A DNA stretch of 64,000 nt from Nitrosomonas supralitoralis. Lineage in GTDB: Bacteria; Pseudomonadota; Gammaproteobacteria; Burkholderiales; Nitrosomonadaceae. The notes beneath the pieces were generated by a model. The model saw only the letters and a list, made by a program, of their open reading frames with translations. It was not told where the DNA came from and made no database searches. The position numbers and the translations under genes were made by a program. Below are positions 44,692 through 54,183 of the stretch, one piece after another. Position 1 is the first letter of the stretch. Each line of letters opens with the position of its first letter. The DNA lies in contig NZ_PXXU01000016.1 in assembly GCF_003011925.2 (NCBI RefSeq), forward strand, positions 1 through 64,000, read 5' to 3'.

Positions 44692-47435
44692 TATTCGGCC
44701 TCCCTGGATTCACCGGGAATCGTGAAAAGCGGTATCAGCACGCTGTTATCCAATGAATAAGGCTTAACGCCGGCCTGCTTATCAAAAAACTGTGCATCAC
44801 CCTCCCGGTTCAGATACAGCCGGCCTTCACTCACTTCCCGTAGCCGCTCTCTGATAAGGTTCATGGCCAAATGGGCCACATCCCCTTCCAGGGCCTCCCA
44901 ACCGGGGATGGTGCCCGATTCCACGACTAACGCATCAGACAAAGAAGTCTGGTCATTCGTCATGAAGTACACAATGCCGGTGGTGTCCCCTGCCCGCAGC
45001 CTGTCCAGTAACAGAACATTGTCTTTGCTCTTGGGACCTCCCGTTTGCAGCATGGTGCGATACAGGTTTGCCTGACTATCGTAACCTTTTTGCATCCGAG
45101 GCCTGCGGCTGTTTGCACTGGATCGCTTATAGTCAACCACCAGCAATCGACCATCGGGCAGACCGAGCAAAATATCCGCCTGACCATGAATTGGCAGACC
45201 ATCGAGCGTACCTTCAAGCCACACCTCTGTACCGAGAATGTCTGCCTTCAAGGTCACCAACACCTCACGCCACGCTAAGGCTGCCTTGTTAATGCTGGAT
45301 GCCAAATGCTTCCGCTCTACCTGCCATTGCGCGGCGCGGAGGAATGGTGCATGGGTCCTAATGGCAGAATCCAGAAGCGGCTCAATCTGTGAGCCAATAG
45401 TCGCCGAATCAGGTATAGGACTAGATACCTGAAAAAGTTCTTCAAAAACCTGGTGGGTCAAGGTGCCCAATAACATGACATTGGGTCGCTCAGGCTCCCA
45501 GCCCAAGGGTTCTGCATCGATTCGGCGCAGTAGCCAGGCCAGCCGAGAAACCATCAATGTCTCCAGGGTGCTGGGCGACTCTGGCAGCAGATTTCCCTCT
45601 GCGTCTGTCCGCAGCGCGAGCAAATCAACTCCGAACTGGATATCCTCGGCGAGAATCACCCGTGGCATACGGGGTGGCTCGGGCACGATATTCGACAGGA
45701 ATCGAGCGAGATCACGGTCTGCCGTCACATCCACCTCAAGGATCAGCGATTCCACATCATCGATACCGCTATATAGCTGACTCATGAATACCAGGGATTC
45801 TGAAGGTAATTGTGATGCGCCACTGGAATTCCTGCGGGGAATCATAAAGCACACAAAATCAACAACCGCTGCCAACTGGCGCTTAAATCGCGCCCTTCGA
45901 TCTCGCATCTGATCTGCAGGCGTTGCAAGTGATAATCCCAAGCGTTCCCGTAGAGCGAGCAAATCATCGGAGACAAACACCGAGGAATCTGCACTGGCTA
46001 CCGGGTAATGGCCTGATACAAAACCGAGCACGATCAGAAAGCGAACTGGCCGCCAGACCTCGTGGGCTTCACGCCATACGGTTATGCCCTCCAGGTTGAA
46101 ACTAGGCGATTCACCGGTACTGATATTCTTTGGGCTGGATAATCGTCGTAGCGAGGCCCAATGGATTTCCGTCTTACCCACCATCGTCGCGCGCAAATTC
46201 TCAGCCATCGCCTTCACGCGATAGACGTGGGACTCGAATTGCTCGCCTCCATCGAGCAAGCTCACAAATACCTGAATAGCTTCCAACAACGTTTCTGGAC
46301 TCTCATCACCTTCCCGTAAAAGATCCAGCATCTGTCGGTCAGACTGTGTGGCCGTTGGGAATGGTCGTAATCGATAATCGCCATCCATCACCGCCTGAGC
46401 CAATTCGGCACCCTTCTCTCTCGACCAAGGCATCAAGGGGGAGGACAGGCAAACGGCCAGTGCCATCGCTGGTGAAGGTTTCTGTCGGCAGTACAAAAAA
46501 TGAAAAAGCGCTTCACGCCCAAGATCTCTTTGCCAGTGATCCACAGGCAACCCTGAAAGAGGAAGTCCAGCGGCGGAAAAAGCATCGTTGATGGCGAGAG
46601 AGTACTCAAAGCTATCAGGCATCAGCAGCCCAATGTCAGATGGTTTTAAACCCAGGTTTTCTGCCAGCATCTGCTGAGCCATGCCGGCCGCAACTTCGGC
46701 TTCTTCCAAAGAATCCCTAACGCCCAGCCATTGCACAGTAGTATCCAGCGGTGACTTTTCCTGTGGCGCAGCAAACAGGTGCTGTTGTAAAGTTTGAAGA
46801 CTGGTCTGTGACGATGTTGGGGATGAATCGAGTAGTAACGATTCCAGAAGACGCATCATTTCAGCATCGCGCTCAATTCCAGCGTCCGCATTCAGCTTAT
46901 CGATCAACGCCACTTGCCATCGCGTCAACGAGGGGAATCCTTCAATACTGCAAACCGCTAGCTTTCGTATGGCAGTATTCGATGCAGTGGATATCAGTTG
47001 TTGTATGGCGAGCAATTCATCAGGCAATAGGCCATCAAGATCATGGAGTAATCGTGCAATATCCTGAACATGCTTACGGGGCCGTTCCGGAACTTGGTCA
47101 GAATCTGTTAGAACAACTTCGCTGCCCGCTTCTGTTGCGCTCGTAAGGAGAGAAAGCGCCGCCTCTACTTCAGCTGCCGTTTCTTCGGGCGACACTTCAA
47201 AGCTATTTGACCAGAACGCATCGGGCAACTGCTCAAGCGCGTGATGGAATTGCGTTTTCCAATCACTCGCCTGAAGTGCAATTAAATAAGCACTTTTAGC
47301 CTGCTCGATCAGTTCCGGCCAGGTACCGACAAGAATTCCCTGACGAGGTGATTGTGTGGCAAGCAGTCGACGAAGCCTGCGGGCAACACTGCCGTCTGGA
47401 ACCAATATGAAGTGTACTAACTGCTTCATGTGCAC
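44691..47435 (-). CDS. AddB-like PD-(D/E)xK nuclease subunit
   Basis: A 914-residue protein. The N-terminal part resembles an inactivated helicase (FILVPDGSVARRLRRLL, without a clear Walker A), as in AddB. The C-terminal RecB-like nuclease has GQADILLGLPDGRLLVVDYK (metal-binding Asp and the DxK triad) and QANLYRTM (the QxxxY motif). The Fe-S cysteines typical of AddB are not obvious, since only scattered Cys are seen. It would pair with the following AddA-like helicase-nuclease to form a two-nuclease end-processing enzyme. ATG 47435 or 47429 are both possible. It follows the SNF2-like helicase gene by only 7 bases. Confidence 0.8.
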   Translation of the reverse strand: MHMKQLVHFILVPDGSVARRLRRLLATQSPRQGILVGTWPELIEQAKSAYLIALQASDWKTQFHHALEQLPDAFWSNSFEVSPEETAAEVEAALSLLTSATEAGSEVVLTDSDQVPERPRKHVQDIARLLHDLDGLLPDELLAIQQLISTASNTAIRKLAVCSIEGFPSLTRWQVALIDKLNADAGIERDAEMMRLLESLLLDSSPTSSQTSLQTLQQHLFAAPQEKSPLDTTVQWLGVRDSLEEAEVAAGMAQQMLAENLGLKPSDIGLLMPDSFEYSLAINDAFSAAGLPLSGLPVDHWQRDLGREALFHFLYCRQKPSPAMALAVCLSSPLMPWSREKGAELAQAVMDGDYRLRPFPTATQSDRQMLDLLREGDESPETLLEAIQVFVSLLDGGEQFESHVYRVKAMAENLRATMVGKTEIHWASLRRLSSPKNISTGESPSFNLEGITVWREAHEVWRPVRFLIVLGFVSGHYPVASADSSVFVSDDLLALRERLGLSLATPADQMRDRRARFKRQLAAVVDFVCFMIPRRNSSGASQLPSESLVFMSQLYSGIDDVESLILEVDVTADRDLARFLSNIVPEPPRMPRVILAEDIQFGVDLLALRTDAEGNLLPESPSTLETLMVSRLAWLLRRIDAEPLGWEPERPNVMLLGTLTHQVFEELFQVSSPIPDSATIGSQIEPLLDSAIRTHAPFLRAAQWQVERKHLASSINKAALAWREVLVTLKADILGTEVWLEGTLDGLPIHGQADILLGLPDGRLLVVDYKRSSANSRRPRMQKGYDSQANLYRTMLQTGGPKSKDNVLLLDRLRAGDTTGIVYFMTNDQTSLSDALVVESGTIPGWEALEGDVAHLAMNLIRERLREVSEGRLYLNREGDAQFFDKQAGVKPYSLDNSVLIPLFTIPGESREAE

Positions 47436-47442
47436 ATGCCCT

Positions 47443-50400
47443 CTATTCTTCCCTGTGCGAATGACGCGTAGGATCTTGTGGGTTATCGTTGGATATCGTA
47501 TCCACCGGAGGTCGAAGCGAAATCAACCAGTTCGAAAAATCCGCCGACTCATGGCTACCGTTTTGACTCAGGCTGAACAGCAGATCTTCCTGGCGCGGCT
47601 GACCGAACACCATTCGATAGAGCGCCAACCCCTGTTTCAATCGCTTGAGTTTTCCGACCTCTTTGCTGTACGGGAGCAGCGGGATGCGGCGTTCGATACG
47701 AGCAGAACCTTCTTCGAAAATCCAGTACGGTACAAGATCAGAATAGCCTTCGGCTTTACTCTTAGATGCAATCTGGAAAAGTGTCTGCCAAGGATCGCCT
47801 CTCTCGTGAGATCCAGATAGCGCATTCAACCCATAGCGTTCCGCAATATTCTTTCTGACTGCGTGCCCCTTATAGCGATGGACCCGCCCCTCCCGTTGCT
47901 CCAGGTCAACAGGATTAGACGGCAAATTCCAATGCACTACCGCGTGGCACCAGGTATGAAAATCCAACCCTTCCTGGCCTATTGAGGTCGAAGCGAGGAC
48001 AAAGGGACGAAACGGCGAGTTAAACGCATCCCGCACCGAATCGGCCCGCACAAGCGCCTGGTTATTGTCATCGCGAATATCGCCGAAGCGGAGCGCAAAC
48101 CGGCAGCGGGTATTGAAGTCATCAACAACAAATCCATCCCCTGCGGCTTTTATCTCGTCAATGCGAATCTGGGCAGTGCGCAGTGACAGTACTGATTGAA
48201 TGCATTCAGCAATGCCAGCGACTTGTTCTTCGTGTGAGTGCTCCTGCAAGCCCAACGACTCACGAAGGACATGCACGTACTCATCGAGCACGGACTGGAG
48301 GTTGCCATCGACACCGTATTGAAGCGTTAACCGCCAATAGGTGTCCTCGCCAGAACCCCGCAGCATGGCAATCGATTCCGGCATATTAAAAAGCGAACGG
48401 AAGCCGGACGCGATTCTTGCGGCGGCTGACAGCAGCTTTCGATCGAACGGATCGAGCTCGGTACCGATACGACGAAGCGCCCGCAATGCGCACACCCCGG
48501 GGCCGGCCAAGGCAAGGTCGCATAGCACATCGACAAGATCAGCCGGCTGGGGACCGAGAGGGATATTGCCCTCTGCAACGCTGACCAGCAGATCGATGTG
48601 ATCTCTGAATCGGGTGCCTGATTCATGGTCTGGCGTAGCGGACCTCCATCCCAGCTCACTTTTGCACCAGTCCAACAGACCATTATGGGAATCGATAAGA
48701 ATGGGCGCTGCCCAATACCATCGCTCATCGGCCCGGGTCCCTTCCCCGGCTTCAGGCAGGGTTGCGAGCAAATCGTGGCAAACAGCCTTGACCTCGTCCT
48801 TCAGCTCTTGAATGTCGAGCGGTTCGCGACCATGACGAAGCGCAATCTCAAGCGGGTCAATCCTGGTAGCCAGGGTTGGTGACGGCAGCAACCAGGCAAT
48901 GACCGGCATGCCAGTCAGGCGATTATCGCTGGAGGCTACCGCAAACCGCAGCAGCGGCTTGATTTTGTCATACAGTTCACTGTGTGAGACCGGCGTTCCG
49001 GCAATCATATGTCGTTCAGCTTCGTACGAGCAGATGGATGCCACAGCGTCTGGAACGGCGCTCCATGAGGAAAAAACAAGCGCCTTGGTCAAGCTATCCT
49101 TTTCACGGTATGCGCCACCAGGCTCGACATACGGCATAGACGGTGGCATCCACAAGAGCTGCCACATGCCTTTATCAATCGTGTCCTCGAACAGTAAGCG
49201 CATCCTCGGATTGGCTGGGTCGAGAGCCTGGTAGTCTTCAAATGTATCCTTCGTCAGCAACTGTCCATTTGCCGATAAAAGTGCCTTTCGAAGCGCATCC
49301 GACGGCGTATTCAACTGGGCATCCATTTTATGCCTCAGCTCATAATGTTTTAAAAAGTTGATCAGATACGGCGCTGACTTCCAATATTCGATGGGCTCCC
49401 CGGCCTTGACACAGACTGCCACCGCGTCAACCGTCGCCGCATGCTGAAGATCCGCCGGCTTAAGAGGCGCAGCCCGTTCAATTTCGCTCAGCATCGAGTT
49501 GTGGTCTCGGGTCGTGGCGACCCGCTCCGTTCGACACATTACTTTCAGGAGAGCCTGTTCAAGTTCGGCCTTCTTCCCCGGAGGGCATACCGCGCCATTG
49601 ACGCAGGCGTGTAGCGTCGTTCGATGGTCTGACAAGAGACCTTTGACCGCGTCGACTTTGCCTGCGTTATTGAACAGGAAATTCAGCGTCCGGATGAAAT
49701 CGGGATAGTGATCGTCCTCGTCAGTCTCCTGGTCGAGGGTGAACATCTTGTAGGACGTGGCGGAAAGCAGAAGAACGCGAACGTCGGGATGTTCAAAGAG
49801 TGCCGTCGCCAACATGGAGGCTTCGTCGTCGCCGTCCAGCAAGTGCTTGAATCGTTGAAACTCATCGAGTATAACCAGGTCGGGCTCAAGTGCGGAAAGG
49901 CACACGGATGCTAGTTTACTTCTGAGCCTTCCGATCAGATTGTAGCGCAGCTCCGAATCCTCGCAGGGAATTCTGCTGTAGTCGCGATACCGGGCAAAGC
50001 GTTCGCAGCCCTCCTTCAAGTCTCCATAGAGTTCGGTATCTTCACGGACGGCCCGCCGGAACGCCTTGGAAAGATCGGAATCCAGATCTTCGGCGGGAAG
50101 GTTTTTGGCTTTGGCTCGCCAGTTTTTCTTACCCGCTGTCGCCTGAAGAACATTAAGCAGGCCGACGCGCAACCGTCGCCGTCGCTCACTCTGCGCCAGA
50201 GGCAAGTCACACAACATCCGATAAAGGATGGCCCGTTCGTTGGCATGTCCCCCTCGGCTACGGGCATGATCGAATGCGGTGCCAGGGGTCAAGCTGATGA
50301 AGTTCACCTTGTTCTTGCGCAGGGACCGCACCTGTTTGGGCAGGTAGGTCAGCCGCGTGGGGATTGAAAAATCTTTTCTGCCACTGACGTTGAGCCGATT

Positions 50401-50661
50401 GACGTTCTGGGTCGCAATGGCAGCATTGGAGCAGATATAGATCACATCGATCCGCTCTACGTCATCTTGAAGATGCTCCAGGGTCTTGGCGATGATGCCT
50501 CGAGCAACAAGCGTTTTTCCGAGACCTACTTCATCGGCGATCAGGAAACGGGACGTCGGGTCATCACCATAGAGCCGCTTAAAGACGTACTCCACGGTCG
50601 TTTTTTGGAAGTCTTTTAACCCAGTCAGTGCAGGCGCTGATAGAAAACGATTGCTAGGCAT
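47443..50661 (-). CDS. SNF2-like helicase/ATPase
   Basis: ATG 50661 (1072 residues) overlaps the PLD gene's stop at 50654 by 8 bases and is preferred to the frame opening at 50700. Motifs, numbered from that start: Walker A ADEVGLGKTLVARG (42-50), Walker B-like VILDEFQRFKHLL, motif III LLLSATSYK, and in the C-terminal half VLASTSIGQEGLDFHTWCH and LEQREGRVHRYKGH (motifs V and VI). DEVGLGKT and QREGRVHRYKGH are the form found in SNF2/DISARM-type helicases. A large insert of about 400 residues separates the two RecA lobes. Such proteins translocate on duplex DNA without full unwinding. It is central in the five-gene cassette. Confidence 0.87.
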   Translation of the reverse strand: MPSNRFLSAPALTGLKDFQKTTVEYVFKRLYGDDPTSRFLIADEVGLGKTLVARGIIAKTLEHLQDDVERIDVIYICSNAAIATQNVNRLNVSGRKDFSIPTRLTYLPKQVRSLRKNKVNFISLTPGTAFDHARSRGGHANERAILYRMLCDLPLAQSERRRRLRVGLLNVLQATAGKKNWRAKAKNLPAEDLDSDLSKAFRRAVREDTELYGDLKEGCERFARYRDYSRIPCEDSELRYNLIGRLRSKLASVCLSALEPDLVILDEFQRFKHLLDGDDEASMLATALFEHPDVRVLLLSATSYKMFTLDQETDEDDHYPDFIRTLNFLFNNAGKVDAVKGLLSDHRTTLHACVNGAVCPPGKKAELEQALLKVMCRTERVATTRDHNSMLSEIERAAPLKPADLQHAATVDAVAVCVKAGEPIEYWKSAPYLINFLKHYELRHKMDAQLNTPSDALRKALLSANGQLLTKDTFEDYQALDPANPRMRLLFEDTIDKGMWQLLWMPPSMPYVEPGGAYREKDSLTKALVFSSWSAVPDAVASICSYEAERHMIAGTPVSHSELYDKIKPLLRFAVASSDNRLTGMPVIAWLLPSPTLATRIDPLEIALRHGREPLDIQELKDEVKAVCHDLLATLPEAGEGTRADERWYWAAPILIDSHNGLLDWCKSELGWRSATPDHESGTRFRDHIDLLVSVAEGNIPLGPQPADLVDVLCDLALAGPGVCALRALRRIGTELDPFDRKLLSAAARIASGFRSLFNMPESIAMLRGSGEDTYWRLTLQYGVDGNLQSVLDEYVHVLRESLGLQEHSHEEQVAGIAECIQSVLSLRTAQIRIDEIKAAGDGFVVDDFNTRCRFALRFGDIRDDNNQALVRADSVRDAFNSPFRPFVLASTSIGQEGLDFHTWCHAVVHWNLPSNPVDLEQREGRVHRYKGHAVRKNIAERYGLNALSGSHERGDPWQTLFQIASKSKAEGYSDLVPYWIFEEGSARIERRIPLLPYSKEVGKLKRLKQGLALYRMVFGQPRQEDLLFSLSQNGSHESADFSNWLISLRPPVDTISNDNPQDPTRHSHREE

Positions 50662-52483
50662 CGCGCGGCCCGGTCGTAGACTCAGAAACAGCCGATTCAA
50701 AAACCGTCCAAAGATTTAAAAAGTCTTCAGGGACAATGGCATTCTGGCTTCCCTGCGACAGATCACGAACCAACCCCGAGATTTCCGACAGCCTTTCTGG
50801 GTGGCGGCTGTAGGTGCGGGTGAGTTCTTCCAGCAACGGAATGTCCTCACCTGCGGCCAACCGGGCCAGCCATTTTGCCCACCCAGCGCCACTGCCAGCT
50901 TCAAGTCCGGATGCCGTATCATCGCCCAGCAAGAGCAACAGGTAACGAATGAACCCGTCCTGATTGCTGATCACAGTTTGCAAGATGGCGGAGTCGCGTT
51001 CCTCAGGAATGCCCGTAACGGGAAGATTCAGCACAAACCGGGCCGTCACATCCGGATGATGGGTCTTCAACTCAAAGGCAATGAGACCGATCACGGAAGA
51101 AGCAGAAAACTCTCCAAGCTTGATTCGATCATGTGAATCATTGCCGGAAATGTTCACCGAGAAATCTCGAGTGACGGTTATCGGCCATGCAGAAGCACCT
51201 AAGATCCCATCAAGGGATGGAATTTTTCCGGTCAGCAGCAGAGCCCACAAGCCCTCTTTAGATCCGGGGCTACACGTTATAGACAGCGCGGCTTCAGACA
51301 GCCGGGATCGCGCCCGCTCGACACAGTCTTCCGCTTCCTTGCGTACCTCATCGATCACCGATTCCTTGCTTGAGTCGAAATCGACTAGATATTCACCCAG
51401 GCCGTCAGCGCCTAGAAGCTCGTCGATGCCGCCAACTTTGCTCTTCTTGCCAACTAACCCAACCAGAATCTCGATATTCTTCGCCGCGTTAAGCGCTGCA
51501 TTGGTCGCATTCGCGGAACCCATAATCACATGGGTATAGTCGGAGTAATATCGGGTCTCGAATAGATAGACCTTCGCATGAAGACCGGTCGCAAGCGGAT
51601 GCTCTGCGGTATTGTCTTCCTCGCCATCCTCGGTTTCCGCCGCCTCATCCAACTGCAGGCAATGCGTGAAGAGTGCCAGCGTCTCCGGCTTCAAGCCGGA
51701 TAATGATTCCGGCCGCGAGATGAGCGCATCCGCGGCCCTGGATTGCTTCGCTAATGTTTGTAAAACCTGGTCTGAGCAAAAGGGCGAAATGACAGCCATC
51801 CGATTCGCCTCGGGAGGCTCCCAATCAAACCCCTGCGTTCCCGGAAGATAGAAGGCCAGCTCATCAAAACCGTCGGGAAGTTCCCATTGTACCCGGTGAA
51901 GTGCCTCTGCGAATCGGAGCGCTTGCTCCACTCTCCCTGCTTCTGTTGATCCACTGGCGAGATCAGGCAGCATGTTGAAGAAATGCGCCAGCGGTTTATT
52001 CAATTTTGACTTTCGGCCCGCAATCAACCCTTCGAGCTGAAGCGACAGATCCCAGGATTGATCGGTGGTCATATTCCTGGTGAGCACGACCAGGCGATAC
52101 ATTGCGCTGCTTTGATCCGGGCTGACAAAACGAATTGCCCAAACCTTTGGGTGAAAGACACCGCCGCCAGGGGCCGTTACCTCAACAACCATGTCCTCCA
52201 GAAAACCAAACAGAGGGTTTGGCTTGGCTATCTGGGGGACTTGAATCCGTCCTCGTTGAACATAGACCGTTATGCGTTTCGAGTACCTGCGGATGGCCTC
52301 AAGCACAGCTAGCGGATCAGGATCTGTTTGACCGTCCGCCGACATGAGCGCCAGGTAGACAGGGGCCTCAAGCAGTAACGCAGGGTCCATTGAAAAGGTG
52401 GTCGCAACGGCCTCGTCGAAAATCATTCCCGGCGGAGGGGTCAATGCCGAGGTATAGAGGCTTCGGGAATTCGGATTCAGCAT
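50654..52483 (-). CDS. Phospholipase D-like nuclease
   Basis: A 609-residue protein with two HKD-type half-sites: FHPKVWAIRF with LTRNMT (His111, Lys113, Asn137), and LHAKVYLFE with MGSANATN (His302, Lys304, Asn325). The first half is slightly degenerate. Two HxK half-sites fold into one active site in PLD nucleases, so it can be expected to cut DNA or RNA using a His nucleophile. The C-terminal ~270 residues are unassigned. It overlaps the DUF6361 start-side gene by 7 bases and the helicase by 8, so all three are coupled. PLD with a SNF2-like helicase is a combination known in several bacterial defence systems. Confidence 0.82.
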   Translation of the reverse strand: MLNPNSRSLYTSALTPPPGMIFDEAVATTFSMDPALLLEAPVYLALMSADGQTDPDPLAVLEAIRRYSKRITVYVQRGRIQVPQIAKPNPLFGFLEDMVVEVTAPGGGVFHPKVWAIRFVSPDQSSAMYRLVVLTRNMTTDQSWDLSLQLEGLIAGRKSKLNKPLAHFFNMLPDLASGSTEAGRVEQALRFAEALHRVQWELPDGFDELAFYLPGTQGFDWEPPEANRMAVISPFCSDQVLQTLAKQSRAADALISRPESLSGLKPETLALFTHCLQLDEAAETEDGEEDNTAEHPLATGLHAKVYLFETRYYSDYTHVIMGSANATNAALNAAKNIEILVGLVGKKSKVGGIDELLGADGLGEYLVDFDSSKESVIDEVRKEAEDCVERARSRLSEAALSITCSPGSKEGLWALLLTGKIPSLDGILGASAWPITVTRDFSVNISGNDSHDRIKLGEFSASSVIGLIAFELKTHHPDVTARFVLNLPVTGIPEERDSAILQTVISNQDGFIRYLLLLLGDDTASGLEAGSGAGWAKWLARLAAGEDIPLLEELTRTYSRHPERLSEISGLVRDLSQGSQNAIVPEDFLNLWTVFESAVSESTTGPRDA

Positions 52484-53706
52484 ACCTGCTCCCGATTAAT
52501 ACCCTGGTACAAATCGTTCAAAAGCACCTTCACATTCGGCCAGCGGTAGACGAGTCTGCCGACCCCGGAGTACCCCCCCCACTGCTCCAGCGCTCTCTGG
52601 TTTCTGAACCGGGAGCGTGTGCCTTTGAGTTTCATCTCCCTTCTTTTGATCAGGTTCAGGGCCTCCGCATTAGAAAGGAGGTCTTTGGGGGATTTCCGGG
52701 TATGGTCGATCCACTGCTGAACAAACGATCGCGTTTGCGGTGTGACGCTGTGACTGTGATCGATGGTCAACTCCCAGAGGCGGCTAACTGACCACGCACG
52801 AACATCCTCCAGGGGAAAACTTGCGGTCCATTCATCGAAACTCGCCTGATGCTCCGCCACAAGATCGTCATGGTTTCGAAGTCTGGCGAGCTGGACGTTA
52901 TACGAGAGTGAAGCCCCATGCATCACCTCGGAGAAGAGCCGTGCATGAGTCAGGAGCTCTTTGTGTTGATCGGAAAAGCTAGCGTAATCCGAATGTGACC
53001 ATGGGGCATGAGTGTCGGCAGGTTCGCAGTGCATCACCAGGAAAGAGAGTAGGCTGTTGGGGCAAGCAACCTGGATACGATCCCGGATAAATTCAGCTTC
53101 TTCCCGAGATAAAGCGAAATCGATCTTTGATGGAAATTCTTCCGGCGGCTCCGGCAATCGAGGATGCCAACTGAGCGTAGCCATTCTTAGCTCTTGATCG
53201 ACATCGTCTCCTCTCGCCCTGGCGTCTTTTTCTAGCGCCTTCAGGGTATGCCGACGACGATAGGCTTCGTCGATGCGTCTATGATATTCATCCTGCGAAA
53301 AGGGCGTCAGGCGTATTCCCCAGACGCCGAGACCGGCCCAGTAGACTGAGCTGGGCAAACGTTTGAGACTCTTCCCTGCGGTTTTTCCGAATACACCTGC
53401 CATATCATCGGAATCCATCAATGGCTGAACCAAGCCTCTCTCCAGCAGGTCAGCCTGGATGGCGAAGTTCTCCGCAGGCAATCGTTTTTCTTCCAGGGAA
53501 TGATAAATCCATGGCACGAAAAGCATATAGCGCAGCCGCGTCTGGATTGTACTGGTGCCGGGAAATAGCCGGTCGGCGAAACTATCCCGTACCGAGCCAA
53601 GCCCGAGCTCGTCACGGCTTTCCTTTTCCTGGAAAAGAGAAAGAATGCGAAGTGTGCGTTCTCTCGCTTTTGAGTCGTGGTCAATCCAGGCCAGAACAGA
53701 TGACAT
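52477..53706 (-). CDS. DUF6361 family protein, first gene of the cassette
   Basis: A 409-residue protein that begins MSSVLAWIDHDSKARERTLRILSLFQEKES and has RDSFADRLFPGTSTIQTRLRYMLFVPWIY, the usual DUF6361 start. The rest is helical and rich in charged and Trp residues (LWELTIDHSH; RRYKWPN-type end). No catalytic motif is recognised. DUF6361 proteins are known mainly from defence loci beside PLD and helicase genes, where they are thought to be recognition or regulatory subunits. As the first gene of five coupled genes it may set the specificity of the complex. No transcription start was identified. Domain name from memory. Confidence 0.75.
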   Translation of the reverse strand: MSSVLAWIDHDSKARERTLRILSLFQEKESRDELGLGSVRDSFADRLFPGTSTIQTRLRYMLFVPWIYHSLEEKRLPAENFAIQADLLERGLVQPLMDSDDMAGVFGKTAGKSLKRLPSSVYWAGLGVWGIRLTPFSQDEYHRRIDEAYRRRHTLKALEKDARARGDDVDQELRMATLSWHPRLPEPPEEFPSKIDFALSREEAEFIRDRIQVACPNSLLSFLVMHCEPADTHAPWSHSDYASFSDQHKELLTHARLFSEVMHGASLSYNVQLARLRNHDDLVAEHQASFDEWTASFPLEDVRAWSVSRLWELTIDHSHSVTPQTRSFVQQWIDHTRKSPKDLLSNAEALNLIKRREMKLKGTRSRFRNQRALEQWGGYSGVGRLVYRWPNVKVLLNDLYQGINREQVC

Positions 53707-54183
53707 ACTTCAGATGCCTCTCCATGAGTGCGACAAAGAATCTTTAAACTTGATCGCCCAACCGCAGGTGGTCGTCAATCCTTTATCGGTGTAAACAAGC
53801 AATGCGATGCATTCCTTCGTCAAAAGCATTCATCTACCTCCCTGATGGTTATATATTATATATATGTGCCACAAACTCATCATTGTAAATAGCGGCATAA
53901 AAATATACCACTGAAGCGTACTAGATCACGCGGCGATCGGGAAAAGATAGTGTACCAGCCCAATGCCTATAAACTGATGCGTTTACTATCAAGTGGAAGG
54001 CAAGAAGGATGTACTCAGTGGAACTCTATGTAAAGATTCGACGTGCTGTCAATGCCGGACCAAAAATCATGGTATGGTATTTCTTTGAAGCCGTGGTATT
54101 AGGTCGGACAATACCATCAAACATACCATTAAAAAAATCTGCTTGGTGATGCTAGAGAGTGCCTGTCAGTGCCAGACGTCGAA
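53707..54183. other. Junction zone between nuclease island and guaA
   Basis: About 475 bases. It holds the upstream region of the five-gene cassette, an AT run (ATATATTATATATATG) at about 53852-53866, and an IS21 istA scrap (54009-54149). Nothing else was supported. Confidence 0.45.
54009..54149 (+). pseudogene. IS21 istA N-terminal scrap
   Basis: ATG 54009 with AAGAAGG upstream begins MYSVELYVKIRRAVN, the opening of IS21-type IstA transposases (MYTVELYxRVRRAV). After about 16 codons the similarity is lost and the frame ends TGA 54147-54149. Marks the right border of the island. Confidence 0.6.

Noticed and set aside
51081-51539. Long plus-strand frame antisense to the PLD gene
   Set aside because: Ser/Pro/Arg-rich and without family resemblance; shadow of the PLD gene.
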